This document shows, in pieces, positions 35,785 through 45,422 of a DNA stretch of 64,000 nt. The DNA is taken from the NCBI GenBank assembly GCA_964531095.1, contig CAZHED010000029.1, positions 7,161 to 71,160 of the forward strand, in the 5' to 3' direction. The notes under the pieces were generated by a model, which saw nothing but the letters and a program-made list of their open reading frames with translations, was not told the DNA's origin and made no database searches. The stretch comes from Palsa-1150 sp964531095. GTDB lineage: Bacteria; Myxococcota_A; Polyangia; Polyangiales; Polyangiaceae. A program made the translations under genes and the position numbers. The first letter of the stretch is position 1. Every line of letters starts with the position of its first letter.

Positions 35785-35810
35785 CTCGTCGGGGAGACTC
35801 GTCGGGGAGA
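35785..35810. repeat. 13-bp tandem repeat CTCGTCGGGGAGA x2
   Basis: Two perfect copies (35785-35797, 35798-35810), with a degenerate third copy near 35757, lie 65-120 bases upstream of the propeller lipoprotein gene. It may be an operator; no evidence beyond position. Confidence 0.7.
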
Positions 35811-35875
35811 GATGTCGGTCACCTTCGGTGTATCGGCTCGACACGTAGGGTGGCGCTGACTAGTCTCCGCGCCCC

Positions 35876-37597
35876 ATGGGGTTTCTCTCGCGGGCGGGGC
35901 AGATACTGCTCGGTACCGCTGTGGTCGGAGCCGCGGTCCCCTCGTGCTACTCGGCGGGCGCAGGCACGTCGCCCCCTCCCAAGACTTTCTACTTTCCGGT
36001 CGGGCTCGCCGTCTCGAGCGATGGGAACGTTCTCTACGCGGTCAACTCGGACTTCGACCTGCAATGGAACGGCGGAACGCTCCAGAGCTACGACCTTGGC
36101 ACGCTGCGCGTCGACGCAGCGAATCAAATCGCCAACCCGCCGGCCGGCTGCCCAGAGAGCCCTCCACCTGGGGGGGCGCTTCTTGGCCAGAGGTGCGCGC
36201 CTCCGACGCCTTCCCAGACGTACTTCAAAGACTCGGCCACCATCGGCGCGTTCGCGACCGACCTGCAGGTTTCGGTCGGGGGAGCGCCGGCCGTGCCCGT
36301 GTCAGGCGGGGGACAGTCCTCTACTGCGAAGGCCGGCCCGAAGCGGCTCTTCATCCCCGTGCGCGGAGACGCCACGGTCACTTGGGCCGCGATCGGCACC
36401 GATCCCAGCAACCCCTGGAAGATCGAGTGCGGCCAGCCTCTCTATGGGAGGTGCGACGCGGCCCATCAGGCAGGCAACGACCCCAACCAGCCCGGCAACA
36501 CGCGGCAGGTCACGATGCCCGGGGAACCTTTCGGCATCGCCCAGACCGAAGATGGTCGGTACCTGGCCGTCACCAGCCAGACGACTGCGCAAACGTCCCT
36601 TTTGACCACCGGATTCCCATCGCCGAAGCCACCGGCCGATCCGCTGGCGAACGATCCCACGATGGAGTTCGTGCTCGGGGGGATGCCCGTTGGGGGGATC
36701 GGCATCGCCGCCGTTCCGCACGATCCCGATGCTCCTCCGCCGGGCTGGACGACACCGCCGGTCACGATGTCCGCGACGACCTGCCAGGATCCGGCGCAAG
36801 TAGCGCCGTGCCTGTCGTCGCGCTGCGAAGACGTGGGCAACGAGCTCCCTTGCGTGCGACCGGCCTTCCTCGAGACCAGCCGCAGCGTCGCGGAGATCGA
36901 CCTGCTCCGCCTTTACGACGACGATGGCTCCTCCCAGGCCCGTCCCTTTCTGGCGCGCGAAGGCGCGTTTCCTATCACGTCGAACGCGGTGGGTACGGAC
37001 TCGCGCGGAATCGTCATCGATCCCACGCCGCGGATCTCTTGCAAGAGCCAGTGTGGCCCTGGGGACCAGGCTTGCAGAACCGCGTGCGGCCAGCTCGCGG
37101 CGCGAGTCTTCTTCGCCAGCCGCACCCCGCCGGCGCTTGGCATCGGCGAGATCGGCGGGCCGCCGCCGAACGGCGTGGGGGCATACGATCCCGACCGGCT
37201 CGTGCTCACCGGCAACGTTCCGCTACCCCCCGGGCCGTCCAACGTATACCTCGCGCCGATCGTCGACAGAGCCGGCAACTTCGCGTTGCGCGTTTTCGTT
37301 GTGTGCTTCGACAGTGACCAGATCGTCGTTTACGACCCGGACGCCGGAGCGGTGGAGAACGTGATCAACGTGGGGGCCGGACCGTTCTCGATGGCGTTCG
37401 ATCCATTCGTCATGTGGGACGTGGGCCGGCATTCGTCCGCGAGCGATGCGAAGGTGCCCTATCGGTTCGCTTACGTCGCGAGCTTCACGCAATCGTACGT
37501 CCAGATGATCGACCTCGACAACCACCAGCCCACCGCCGAAACGTTCGAAAACATCGTCTTCACGCTCGGCCAGCCGACGCTGCCGAAGGGCCAATGA
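35876..37597 (+). CDS. Propeller-type surface lipoprotein A
   Basis: The 573-residue product has a signal ending AVVGAAVPSC (Cys near residue 24), so it is likely an outer-membrane lipoprotein. The mature part has repeated beta-propeller-like strands (FYFPVGLAVSSDGNVLYAVN, RLFIPVRGDATVTWA, EPFGIAQTEDGRYLAVTSQT, RFAYVASFTQSYVQMIDL) like the YVTN/SMP-30 class, and Cys-rich insertions such as CKSQCGPGDQACRTACG. No catalytic motif is visible. Its stop overlaps the next gene (ATGA), so both are made together. Confidence 0.85.
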   Translation: MGFLSRAGQILLGTAVVGAAVPSCYSAGAGTSPPPKTFYFPVGLAVSSDGNVLYAVNSDFDLQWNGGTLQSYDLGTLRVDAANQIANPPAGCPESPPPGGALLGQRCAPPTPSQTYFKDSATIGAFATDLQVSVGGAPAVPVSGGGQSSTAKAGPKRLFIPVRGDATVTWAAIGTDPSNPWKIECGQPLYGRCDAAHQAGNDPNQPGNTRQVTMPGEPFGIAQTEDGRYLAVTSQTTAQTSLLTTGFPSPKPPADPLANDPTMEFVLGGMPVGGIGIAAVPHDPDAPPPGWTTPPVTMSATTCQDPAQVAPCLSSRCEDVGNELPCVRPAFLETSRSVAEIDLLRLYDDDGSSQARPFLAREGAFPITSNAVGTDSRGIVIDPTPRISCKSQCGPGDQACRTACGQLAARVFFASRTPPALGIGEIGGPPPNGVGAYDPDRLVLTGNVPLPPGPSNVYLAPIVDRAGNFALRVFVVCFDSDQIVVYDPDAGAVENVINVGAGPFSMAFDPFVMWDVGRHSSASDAKVPYRFAYVASFTQSYVQMIDLDNHQPTAETFENIVFTLGQPTLPKGQ

Positions 37598-40500
37598 CCA
37601 TCCCGCGAAAGCGTGTCGCCGGCGTGGTTACCGCCATGCTGGCCGTCGCCGCCGCCGTATCGGTCGCAGCGGTGTCGGTCGCCAGCTGCGCCCAGACGCC
37701 TCCGAACGTGACACCCCATACCTTCCGCCAAGCGCAGAAGGTCGACTTCATCTGCATGCAGGTCAACGACGCGAACGGGAATGCTCGGCCGTTCCCAACG
37801 CCCGTCGCGCAGGCCCAGTGCGCCCCCGTCCCGCTCAACGTGAACGGCGCGTTGTTGGAGTTTCACCTCTACGCCGTGGTGACGCAGACGACGCCCGGCG
37901 AGCTCGCGGTCGTAGATCTGACTGCGGGCAACGTCGTCGACGTCGATAAATCGACCCCGGGGGTCAATTTCATTCCCGTGGGCGCAAACCCGACGGACGT
38001 GGCGGTCGCTCCGGGTGAGGCGCCCGCGTTCACGTTCGTGTCGAGCCGCGACCCGAACAAGATGGCGATTTATGCGATCGACAACGCGCGGCTACTCGGC
38101 AATTCGACCGGAACCCAGCCGCCGCAGCCGCTGACCCTGTCGGACCTTAAGGCGTGCGCCCTACCACAGCCGCCCCAAGCCCTCGCGGTCGTCCCCGCGA
38201 ACGCGCCGGACGGAGGACCCTCGGGAAGCGCGTACGCGGTCGTCGTTCTGTTGGCGGCCGCCGGCGGCGCTTCGGGCATGCCCGGAGCTTCCGTTCTGAC
38301 ACTCGACCCGTCGAAGCTTGCGGCGGCGGCCCCCGGGACGCTCCAGCCTTGTTCTTCCCTGGGCGCTGTGCTCTCCGTGACGCCGCTCTCCGGAGATCTT
38401 CCGTCATCGTGGGCTCCCGGACCCGCCTGGCCAGACGGAGTTCCTTACGCAGATGCGGGCGGGCCGACGCCTCTGCCCCAGTGCCCGGGGGCTGCTGCGC
38501 TCGGCGACGGGGGCGCGGTGGTCGATAGCGGGGGCGCGGACGACGGCGGGGGCGCGGTGGTCGATGGCGGCAGCGGGGACTCCGACGGCGGTGCCGACGT
38601 CGTCGCGCCCCCCGCCCTTCCCGACGCCGGCGCCCCCGACGCAGTCGGCTTCGCGCTGCCGGCTGTGCCATCCCTGCAGCCGCACCCCACGTCGATGGCG
38701 ATGCGCAGCGACATGCCGCTGCTCTACGTGGCCGACGAAGCGGTGCCGGTTATCCACGTGATCGACTTGCACGACCCATCGAACCCGACCGAGCTCGAGC
38801 CCCTCCTGGCGACCAGCCTCGTCGAGCCCTTGCGACGGGTGGCGGTCGGAGGGATCGCGATCAGTCCGACGACACACGACTTCAAGACCTACCTCTACGC
38901 GATCGACGCCAGGCAGGGCACGTTGATGGTCTACGACGTCACCGACCCGGCGACGTCTCCGCATTCGCCGCTCCAACGGCCGCACCCCGAGCTGAACCCG
39001 CTCGCGCTGCCCGATCGGCTCAGCTTTGCAGCGCCCGTCGCGGCCGTCGCATTCGTCCAGCACGACTGGTCGCTCCCGTCGCCGGCCGCGCCGCTCGACC
39101 CGATCCATCAGTACACGGGCCTCATTTGCAATCCGAATCCGAACGCGCATCCCGATGCGGGGGCGTTCGTCGACCTCGGCGCGTATTACCGCGCGGATCA
39201 GACCGCTCGGATCCAACCCACCGATACGCAAGGGGGAACGGTCATAACCTTGCCGACGCGCCTCCGGGGTATCTTTGGGTTTGTCACGCTGTCGAACGGC
39301 AACGTCGTCACTGTCGACGTCGACGACTGGGACGCGCCTTGCCGTCGGCCGGACCCGATGGCTGTCGGCGTGGTCCCCGATCCGTCGAATGCGAGCATCC
39401 AGTACGACGCCGGCGTCACCGGCGTGCTGGACATCCCCCAGTCCCAAGACGGCGGGCCCGGCGACTTGGACCCGTACCAAGCGCCAATCACCTACAACAG
39501 CGCCATCCCTGGGAGCGCGGCGGTGACCCTCGAAGCCTTCTTTCCGGTGTCCGCGCCGCACCGCCTGCGCTCTGCTTCTCTGCTGCGCAACGACCCAACC
39601 TCGGGCGTGCACGTGCCGAATCTGATCGGCGTCCCGCAGCTGGTCAACGCGAGCGGTGCGCCGGTGTCGACGTCCGGCTCCGCGGCCGCGACCAATCCGA
39701 TCCTCCTGCCGGCCCCCCTGTCCTCGGGCTTTATCGACCCGACGTACATCCAGAACCCGACCGAGCCGAACCCGAGCGCGCGGGTCGTGCCTTCGCCGCA
39801 GCTCGCGACCGCGAGCCTGACCGGCAAAGTCCCCGCTGCGCTGTTCCCGGGCCTATCGGCGTCGAACACCCCCGGGGTGCGGATCTCGTTCGACGACCCG
39901 ACGGCCTCTGTGGACCAGGACTGGACGGTGACCTACGAAGGCGCCTTGCCGACCGTAGGCGGCATTGCGGTGACCATGGCGTCCACCGATGCGTACCAAA
40001 CGCTCACGCTCTCCGCCCCAGGCGCGAGCTTCTGCGCGCGGGGCATCGAAGACTGGACCATCGGGCAGCAGCGAGCGAGCCAGTTGATCGGAGCGCTGGG
40101 CGACACGGGGTTGCCGACGCCCCCGGCCTTCGTCTTCACGCAGCAGCCGACGCCGCCCCTGGCGCCCCTGGCGCAGTGGACATCGGACTACGTCGAGATC
40201 GTCGACGACCTGGTCGCCCCGAACGACCCGTACTGGAGCAGCGCGGCCACCCAAGTCGACGGCGGCCCCGACGACTGCTGGGACGGATCCCTACAGAACG
40301 ACCAGGACCCGAACGTCGCGAGCAACCGGTATAACGCCTGCTTTCAGACGTTCGGCGCCGCGTCCACAGCCGACACGTTCCTCGCGCGCGATTTCCCGAT
40401 CCTCCAAGCACGTGACGACTCGCTCGTGATCGGGCGATTCGCCTGGTATCCGACCGATCCGAAGACGAATGGCGTAGTTGCCGAGCAGACGACCAACCGC

Positions 40501-41097
40501 GTCGTCGCTCACGCCGATGCGTCGAACGCACCTTTCTTGCGGCTCGCGACATGCTGCTTCCATCGCCAGGCGGCCAGCTTCAAAGTCCGCACCGGCGGCG
40601 AGTGGGTGGCCGTGGGAAGCGTCGTCGGCCTGCTCCACCACGTCGTCCGAAAGCCCGATGCCGTGGGATCGTGCGTGCTCTCGTGTGACCCCCGAGATGC
40701 GCTCATGAACGCGCGGGCGTTCGACGTCCCTTGGGCCACGTGGTCGCAGGACACCAGCAACTGCGCGCCGGCGGCTGCTCCCGCGTTCGACCGCGACAGC
40801 CCCATCGCGATGCGCGACCCGATGTTCTCGTACGTGATGTGGGGCGGGTGCGGAAAGCCCGCAGGATATGGGGACCACACGCTGTCTTCGCGCGATCTCA
40901 CCTGGAAATACTCGGTCCGCGGGAGCTTTTCGCCCCAGACGACGCCGCTCGTCAACCCGAACAACGGAACCGCCGTGAGCCCGCAGTCGATGCGCTTCGT
41001 CGGCCCCTTGGGTCAGCTCGCGGTAGTCGACGGGGAGACCCAGGGCCTCATTCTCATCGATCTCAATCTCGTCGCGGTCGCGCACAGCTACTTCTGA
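37594..41097 (+). CDS. Propeller-type surface lipoprotein B (1167 aa)
   Basis: This partner gene starts at ATG 37594 in an ATGA overlap with the previous stop. A lipoprotein signal (VSVAAVSVASC) anchors it. The mature protein shares the style of its neighbour, with propeller strands such as TPGELAVVDLTAGNVVDVD, LYVADEAVPVIHVIDLHDPS and FGFVTLSNGNVVTVDVDDW, and at about residues 305-350 carries an Asp/Gly-rich linker. The C-terminus has several Cys-containing motifs (SCVLSCDPRD). The pair probably forms a surface complex; binding partners are unknown and no enzymatic residues are identifiable. Confidence 0.85.
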   Translation: MTIPRKRVAGVVTAMLAVAAAVSVAAVSVASCAQTPPNVTPHTFRQAQKVDFICMQVNDANGNARPFPTPVAQAQCAPVPLNVNGALLEFHLYAVVTQTTPGELAVVDLTAGNVVDVDKSTPGVNFIPVGANPTDVAVAPGEAPAFTFVSSRDPNKMAIYAIDNARLLGNSTGTQPPQPLTLSDLKACALPQPPQALAVVPANAPDGGPSGSAYAVVVLLAAAGGASGMPGASVLTLDPSKLAAAAPGTLQPCSSLGAVLSVTPLSGDLPSSWAPGPAWPDGVPYADAGGPTPLPQCPGAAALGDGGAVVDSGGADDGGGAVVDGGSGDSDGGADVVAPPALPDAGAPDAVGFALPAVPSLQPHPTSMAMRSDMPLLYVADEAVPVIHVIDLHDPSNPTELEPLLATSLVEPLRRVAVGGIAISPTTHDFKTYLYAIDARQGTLMVYDVTDPATSPHSPLQRPHPELNPLALPDRLSFAAPVAAVAFVQHDWSLPSPAAPLDPIHQYTGLICNPNPNAHPDAGAFVDLGAYYRADQTARIQPTDTQGGTVITLPTRLRGIFGFVTLSNGNVVTVDVDDWDAPCRRPDPMAVGVVPDPSNASIQYDAGVTGVLDIPQSQDGGPGDLDPYQAPITYNSAIPGSAAVTLEAFFPVSAPHRLRSASLLRNDPTSGVHVPNLIGVPQLVNASGAPVSTSGSAAATNPILLPAPLSSGFIDPTYIQNPTEPNPSARVVPSPQLATASLTGKVPAALFPGLSASNTPGVRISFDDPTASVDQDWTVTYEGALPTVGGIAVTMASTDAYQTLTLSAPGASFCARGIEDWTIGQQRASQLIGALGDTGLPTPPAFVFTQQPTPPLAPLAQWTSDYVEIVDDLVAPNDPYWSSAATQVDGGPDDCWDGSLQNDQDPNVASNRYNACFQTFGAASTADTFLARDFPILQARDDSLVIGRFAWYPTDPKTNGVVAEQTTNRVVAHADASNAPFLRLATCCFHRQAASFKVRTGGEWVAVGSVVGLLHHVVRKPDAVGSCVLSCDPRDALMNARAFDVPWATWSQDTSNCAPAAAPAFDRDSPIAMRDPMFSYVMWGGCGKPAGYGDHTLSSRDLTWKYSVRGSFSPQTTPLVNPNNGTAVSPQSMRFVGPLGQLAVVDGETQGLILIDLNLVAVAHSYF
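38509..38565 (+). repeat. 39-bp-spaced 18-bp repeat in Asp/Gly-rich linker
   Basis: The 18-mer GGGGGCGCGGTGGTCGAT occurs at 38509-38526 and again at 38548-38565. It encodes the repeated Gly-Gly-Ala-Val-Val-Asp segments of the linker in lipoprotein B and is a likely slippage site. Confidence 0.75.
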
Positions 41098-41204
41098 GGC
41101 GGGAAGAACGTACGCGACGTGCGCCGCGAGAGGGCCGAAAACCTGTTGTTGGCGGACCGAGGGAAATCCCTGGGGAGCCAACCCGTTCGGCACCCTAATT
41201 ATGG

Positions 41205-41684
41205 TCAGTGCTTGTGGGCGGCAGCGGCCTCGACAGCCTTCTTGACGTCCTCGTATTTGGGCTCGTCGGTCGGCACGTTGCTCACCCACGCCCACGACAC
41301 GTTGCCGTGCGGCTCGACCACGAACACCGAACGTGCCGCAACGACGAGCCCGACGTTCGCCAGGTTCTCGTAGATGACACCGTAGGCCTTGATGGCCTCG
41401 TGCTTGTGGTCCGACAAGAGCGGGAAGGGAAGGTTCTGCTGCTTCTTGAACTCTGCGAGCGAGAATGGGGAGTCGACGCTGATGCCGAAGACGGTGGCGT
41501 CGAGCTTCCGGTACTCGCCGATCGCATCGCGGAAGCTGCAGAGCTCTTTGGTGCAAACGCTGGTGAACGCCGCCGGGAAGAAGGCGATCACGGTCACGTG
41601 GCCGTGCTCCGGAAAGCTCACCGCCTTGCGGTCGGTGTCGAACAGCGTGACGTGCGGCGCGTGGGTTCCGACTTTGATGGCCAT
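41205..41684 (-). CDS. Peroxiredoxin (AhpC/TSA family, PrxQ/AhpE-like)
   Basis: Peroxiredoxins reduce H2O2 and organic peroxides with a reactive Cys. The 159-residue protein has FFPAAFTSVCTKELCSFRD: Thr41 and the peroxidatic Cys44 form the TxxC active site and Cys49 sits five residues later, as the resolving Cys in PrxQ/BCP proteins, while PAAFTSVC itself looks AhpE-like. The ATG at 41684 follows a perfect AGGAGG at 5-10 bases, while the longer frame (41735) adds non-coding-looking sequence. No signal peptide, so it is cytoplasmic. Confidence 0.93.
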   Translation of the reverse strand: MAIKVGTHAPHVTLFDTDRKAVSFPEHGHVTVIAFFPAAFTSVCTKELCSFRDAIGEYRKLDATVFGISVDSPFSLAEFKKQQNLPFPLLSDHKHEAIKAYGVIYENLANVGLVVAARSVFVVEPHGNVSWAWVSNVPTDEPKYEDVKKAVEAAAAHKH

Positions 41685-41796
41685 ACGTTGCCTCCTGGCG
41701 GGCTTGGATGACGGCTGAGGGACGCACGTTGCCACGAACGCAGGCGCGGCGGGAGTGCGATCGCGCGAACGCCAGAGCTCGCCACGCGGCGAGCCT

Positions 41797-43659
41797 TCAA
41801 CCCCCCAGCAGCTTCGAGAGCAACACGGAGATCCCGAACCCGAGCGCAGCGAGCGAATCGCCGGCGATGAGGCCGCCGCCGACGAGCGAGACCGTGCTCA
41901 TGTCCTCGGGCAGGGCTTCGCCCGCGAGCTCCCCCTCGCGTGCGGGTCTCTTTCCCCGGCCGCCCATAGCGCTCATCGCCGAACCGAGGACGCCGCCGGC
42001 TCCGAACCAAAGAGACGTTCCCAGTGGGACGAAGCCGCCGAACGACGAAGCGTAGGGGCTCGGCAGGACGACGGCATCGATGGCGAAGTCGAACGCGGCG
42101 CCGAGCCGGCCACTCTTCACCAGTGCGGTGTACGCCTGCAGCCCCTTCACCGTCTTGCGAAGCACTTCGGTCGCGAGGCCGATGCCGAGCCCGATCCACA
42201 GGGCGGGGAAGGTATAGGGCTTGGGGTTCGTCAGGTTGCTGATCGCACCGACCATCTTGAACGTCATGGCCGATGTCCATCCCTGGACCTGCTCGTGCGC
42301 GGTCTGATCGATGCGCAGCACGGGGTACGCGCTCATGAACACCTTCGCAAATGCGACGGCCATGACCGCTCCGACCGCGACGCCGGCGACCTGGTACCGA
42401 AACTGGATCGTCCGGTCCGTGCCCAGACGCCAGCCCGTCGATCGGTCCTGCTGCATGTCGCACGCGACGCTCACGGAGACGAACACGATCGCTGCGCAGA
42501 GGAGCGCGACGCCGGGGTCCTTGAGGCCGAACGCCCCCATCAAGAGCACGGTGACGACGAACGCCGACGAAATCGGGTTCGAATCGCTGATGCCCTGGGA
42601 GATGCCGTTCACCATCACGAAGAGCAAGACGAGGGCGAGGCCGAAGACGAGAAACCCGATCGCGGCGTGGAGAACGAACGAGCCCATGACCACCACGCCC
42701 GTGCCCCAGAGCACGCTCCAGACGGCCAGACGCGTCGTGTTCGTTCGCTTCCACGGCTCTTCGCCCGCGCGCCGCCCCGCCCTGTCTCCGGAGCGCGCAT
42801 CGCGAACGCGCGCAAAGGCCTTGTACAGAATGACGACGATATCGACGGCCGAAGCGCCCATGATCATCCCGAGCGCGATCACGAATGTGATCTTGCGGAA
42901 CGGCGCGCCCGGATCGAGCCAGTGGATACTCACGAAATACGGCCTGAGCGCCGACGAGATCGCGCCTCCGGCAATCGCCGGGATCCCGATGCGCGCGCCG
43001 ACGATCATGCCGGCGCCGAGGGTCGACGTCGAGAGGCCGAGCGTGTCGCCGAGGAACGGGACGAGGAGCGAAGTCACGCCGCCGGTGAGCCCGATGGCCG
43101 TCCCACCACCGAGAGTGACGATCGACCGCGCGAGCAGTCGCTTGTCGGTGAGGGCGCGCAGAATGTTGGCGACCGCGAGGCCCGAGGGATACGGGAGCCT
43201 CAGCCGGTCGACGAGGATGGGCGTGTAGAGCATCCCGATCCCGACGCCGAACATCCCTATGCACAGGAGATAGAGCACGAGCTCCCATGCGGGGGGCTCG
43301 GGCAGTCCGAGCCAGACCATCGCTTGCACGAGCACCGCCATTCCCGAGAGGCCCGCGACGCTCGCCGCGCAAGTCTGCATGAAGTTGGCGCCGTGCTTGC
43401 CCTCGGGGCCGTAGCCGTAGGTCACCGTGCTCCCGAGAATTCCAGCGAGCACCTGACCGCCGACGAAGAACCCAATGCTGAAATTCATAAACGCCGCGGT
43501 CACGCCGCCGAGCGGGCCGAGCACGAAGATGCCAATCGCTCCGAGAAGCAGGTGGTATTTCCATGTCCCTGGGGCAGGCAGCCAGCGCGCGCGGGCGAGC
43601 GGGACGATCGCGGGCTGGGTCACTGCCTCGGCGACGGGATCGGGCGACGGCGCGCTCAT
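41797..43659 (-). CDS. OPT-family oligopeptide/metal-chelate transporter
   Basis: The OPT family imports short peptides or, in the YSL branch, metal chelates by proton symport. The 620-residue protein has some 14-16 TM helices and typical motifs: NFSIGFFVGGQVLAGILGS, LRLPYPSGLAVANILRAL, NPISSAFVVTVLL and a C-terminal LIAGDSLAALGFGISVLLSK. ATG at 43659 gives MSAPSPDPVAEAV, and the upstream 41 codons are rejected. The substrate is unknown. It is divergent from the Cys-rich lipoprotein gene. Confidence 0.9.
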   Translation of the reverse strand: MSAPSPDPVAEAVTQPAIVPLARARWLPAPGTWKYHLLLGAIGIFVLGPLGGVTAAFMNFSIGFFVGGQVLAGILGSTVTYGYGPEGKHGANFMQTCAASVAGLSGMAVLVQAMVWLGLPEPPAWELVLYLLCIGMFGVGIGMLYTPILVDRLRLPYPSGLAVANILRALTDKRLLARSIVTLGGGTAIGLTGGVTSLLVPFLGDTLGLSTSTLGAGMIVGARIGIPAIAGGAISSALRPYFVSIHWLDPGAPFRKITFVIALGMIMGASAVDIVVILYKAFARVRDARSGDRAGRRAGEEPWKRTNTTRLAVWSVLWGTGVVVMGSFVLHAAIGFLVFGLALVLLFVMVNGISQGISDSNPISSAFVVTVLLMGAFGLKDPGVALLCAAIVFVSVSVACDMQQDRSTGWRLGTDRTIQFRYQVAGVAVGAVMAVAFAKVFMSAYPVLRIDQTAHEQVQGWTSAMTFKMVGAISNLTNPKPYTFPALWIGLGIGLATEVLRKTVKGLQAYTALVKSGRLGAAFDFAIDAVVLPSPYASSFGGFVPLGTSLWFGAGGVLGSAMSAMGGRGKRPAREGELAGEALPEDMSTVSLVGGGLIAGDSLAALGFGISVLLSKLLGG

Positions 43660-43884
43660 CGCGCGCTCATACCACGAAGCCGACGGTGCGCGTCCGTGTC
43701 GGACGCGGACCCACGCGAGTGGACCACTCCCCGGGTGCAGATGCGATCGCGCCTTTACGCGGCTGGTGAACTCGGCTCTCATCGTCGTTGCGTGCGCCGC
43801 GGGTGGGTAGGATGCGCGCCCCCCCCGGATGACGATTCACCGCGACGACAACGCCCGAGACGTCGCGTGTTCGACGAGCACCAC

Positions 43885-44628
43885 GTGAGCTGGCGCAGCG
43901 CGCGCCTCACCGCACTGCTGATGCTGTCGGCGGCAGCCCTCGCCGCGGGCTCAGCATGCCGCCGCAGGCCGACAACGGGTGGCCTTTGCCGCAACCCGGA
44001 CCAACTGTTGTGCGCTGGGGCGGATCGAGCGGTCGTTTGCAACTCGGGTATTTGGGCCGAGGTACCCTGTCTGGGACAGCGCGGGTGTGCGCGCCGCGGC
44101 GAAAGCGATGATTGCGACGACACAATCGCGGCCGCAGGAGCTCCGTGTCCTCGAAACCCGCCGATCGACTATGCCTGCACAGCGGATGGCGCCGCGGCGC
44201 TAATTTGCAAAGACGGCCGGTTCGCCCTCTGGCGAAGGTGCCGAGGACCGGACAAATGCGAGATCGTCGACGGCCGCAACGTCCATTGCGATACGACGCT
44301 CGGAGCACCCGGAGACCCGTGCGGCCAGCAAGGGACCTACTCCTGCTCGGCAGACCGGAAGACGATGTTGGTGTGCGACGGGACCACCCTCGTTCCCGCG
44401 TCGTCGTGCCGCGGGGCGGACGGCTGCCACATCGAGCGCGGCGCGCGCACGGTGGCGTGCGACGATTCGGTCGCTCTCGAGGGGGACCCCTGCGACCAGC
44501 CGAAGCGAATCGCTTGCTCGATCGACCGCAAATCGGAGCTCGTCTGCTCCGCGAGCAGATACGCGAGAAAGCGCGACTGCCGTCGCACCGACTGCAAGCT
44601 CGATGGGAATGAGCTCTTCTGCGACTGA
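43885..44628 (+). CDS. Cys-rich lipoprotein with four tandem repeats
   Basis: The 247-residue product starts with a lipoprotein-like signal (LTALLMLSAAALAAGSAC) from GTG 43885 (GTG 43867 is also possible). The mature part is four repeats of about 45-55 residues. Each has the plan C-x(7-10)-C-x(8-12)-C-x(4-5)-C-x(8-10)-CD, and three of them end in a G-[DA]-PC turn, for example YACTADGAAALICKDGRF, YSCSADRKTMLVCDG and IACSIDRKSELVCSAS. The fourth is shorter and ends at the C-terminus. The repeats resemble extracellular disulfide-rich modules; no known family is confidently matched. It is likely displayed on the cell surface. Confidence 0.8.
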   Translation: MSWRSARLTALLMLSAAALAAGSACRRRPTTGGLCRNPDQLLCAGADRAVVCNSGIWAEVPCLGQRGCARRGESDDCDDTIAAAGAPCPRNPPIDYACTADGAAALICKDGRFALWRRCRGPDKCEIVDGRNVHCDTTLGAPGDPCGQQGTYSCSADRKTMLVCDGTTLVPASSCRGADGCHIERGARTVACDDSVALEGDPCDQPKRIACSIDRKSELVCSASRYARKRDCRRTDCKLDGNELFCD

Positions 44629-44660
44629 CGGGAACCGCGCGAGGCCAAACGCGAAGGGAG

Positions 44661-45422
44661 CTATTTCGGGTCCGCGCAGCAGCGGAAGCCGGTGGAGTAA
44701 TCGTGGTAGCTCGCCTGGTGCGCCGTCGTGCGGTATGCGCAGCCGTCGCCGTTGAGGTGCGTGTCCTGGTAGTAGCCGCCACGGAACGTGGGATGCGACG
44801 ACATCACCCATTCGTGCAGATTGCCCACCATGTCGAAGACGCCGAACCCGTTCGTGCAACCCGCGAAGGCTCCCGCTTTGGCGAGCGTCTTGGGTTGCTG
44901 GTTCAGGCGCGGATCGTTCATCGGCTTGCTGCGGTAGGTCTCGGGCGCCTCGGGGTAGAACACGTGAAGGGGCGATATGCCCGAATCGTTGCAAGCGCCC
45001 TTGACGCGCCTGTCGCCGTACGGAAACGCGTGCGGGGGATCCCCTTTGCACGCCATCACCCACTCGTCTTCGCGGCAGAGGCGTTTCCGCGACGCCTTGC
45101 ACGCCAGGTCCGCCTGATCGCGCGAGACGTAGCCCTGCGGCACCGTTCCTCCGCCGGTCACGGCCCGCACGACATGCCCCTCGGGCGGCTCGTACGGCGA
45201 GAACGGGCGCTCCCCTTCGCCGGTGACTTCGACGAGAGACGACTCCCAGCGGTCGATGCAGAACCGGGAGCCGACGAGCGCCATGCCTTCGGCGCAAGGT
45301 TGTGGGACTTCGACCGCTTGGGGCGGCGGGACCACGAGGCGTGGTGGCTCGTGACGCGCGCAGGCAACGATCGCGAGAAGCACGAGGCCCAACCGCTCGC
45401 GGGTGAAACGTCGAGCTTTCAC
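44661..45422 (-). CDS. SUMF1/formylglycine-generating-enzyme-like lipoprotein
   Basis: The 253-residue protein has a signal with lipobox LLAIVAC and then an FGE-sulfatase domain: MALVGSRFCIDRWESS, SRKRLCREDEWVMACKG, FGVFDMVGNLHEWV, a GGYYQD turn and the final STGFRCCADPK. Catalytic FGE uses a Cys pair near the C-terminus; GFRCC ends the domain but the classical active-site pair is not obvious, so it may be a non-catalytic binding version. Its GTG start overlaps the kinase stop (GTGA), linking it to the kinase. Such kinase-SUMF1 pairs recur in Myxococcota (general knowledge). Confidence 0.85.
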   Translation of the reverse strand: MKARRFTRERLGLVLLAIVACARHEPPRLVVPPPQAVEVPQPCAEGMALVGSRFCIDRWESSLVEVTGEGERPFSPYEPPEGHVVRAVTGGGTVPQGYVSRDQADLACKASRKRLCREDEWVMACKGDPPHAFPYGDRRVKGACNDSGISPLHVFYPEAPETYRSKPMNDPRLNQQPKTLAKAGAFAGCTNGFGVFDMVGNLHEWVMSSHPTFRGGYYQDTHLNGDGCAYRTTAHQASYHDYSTGFRCCADPK

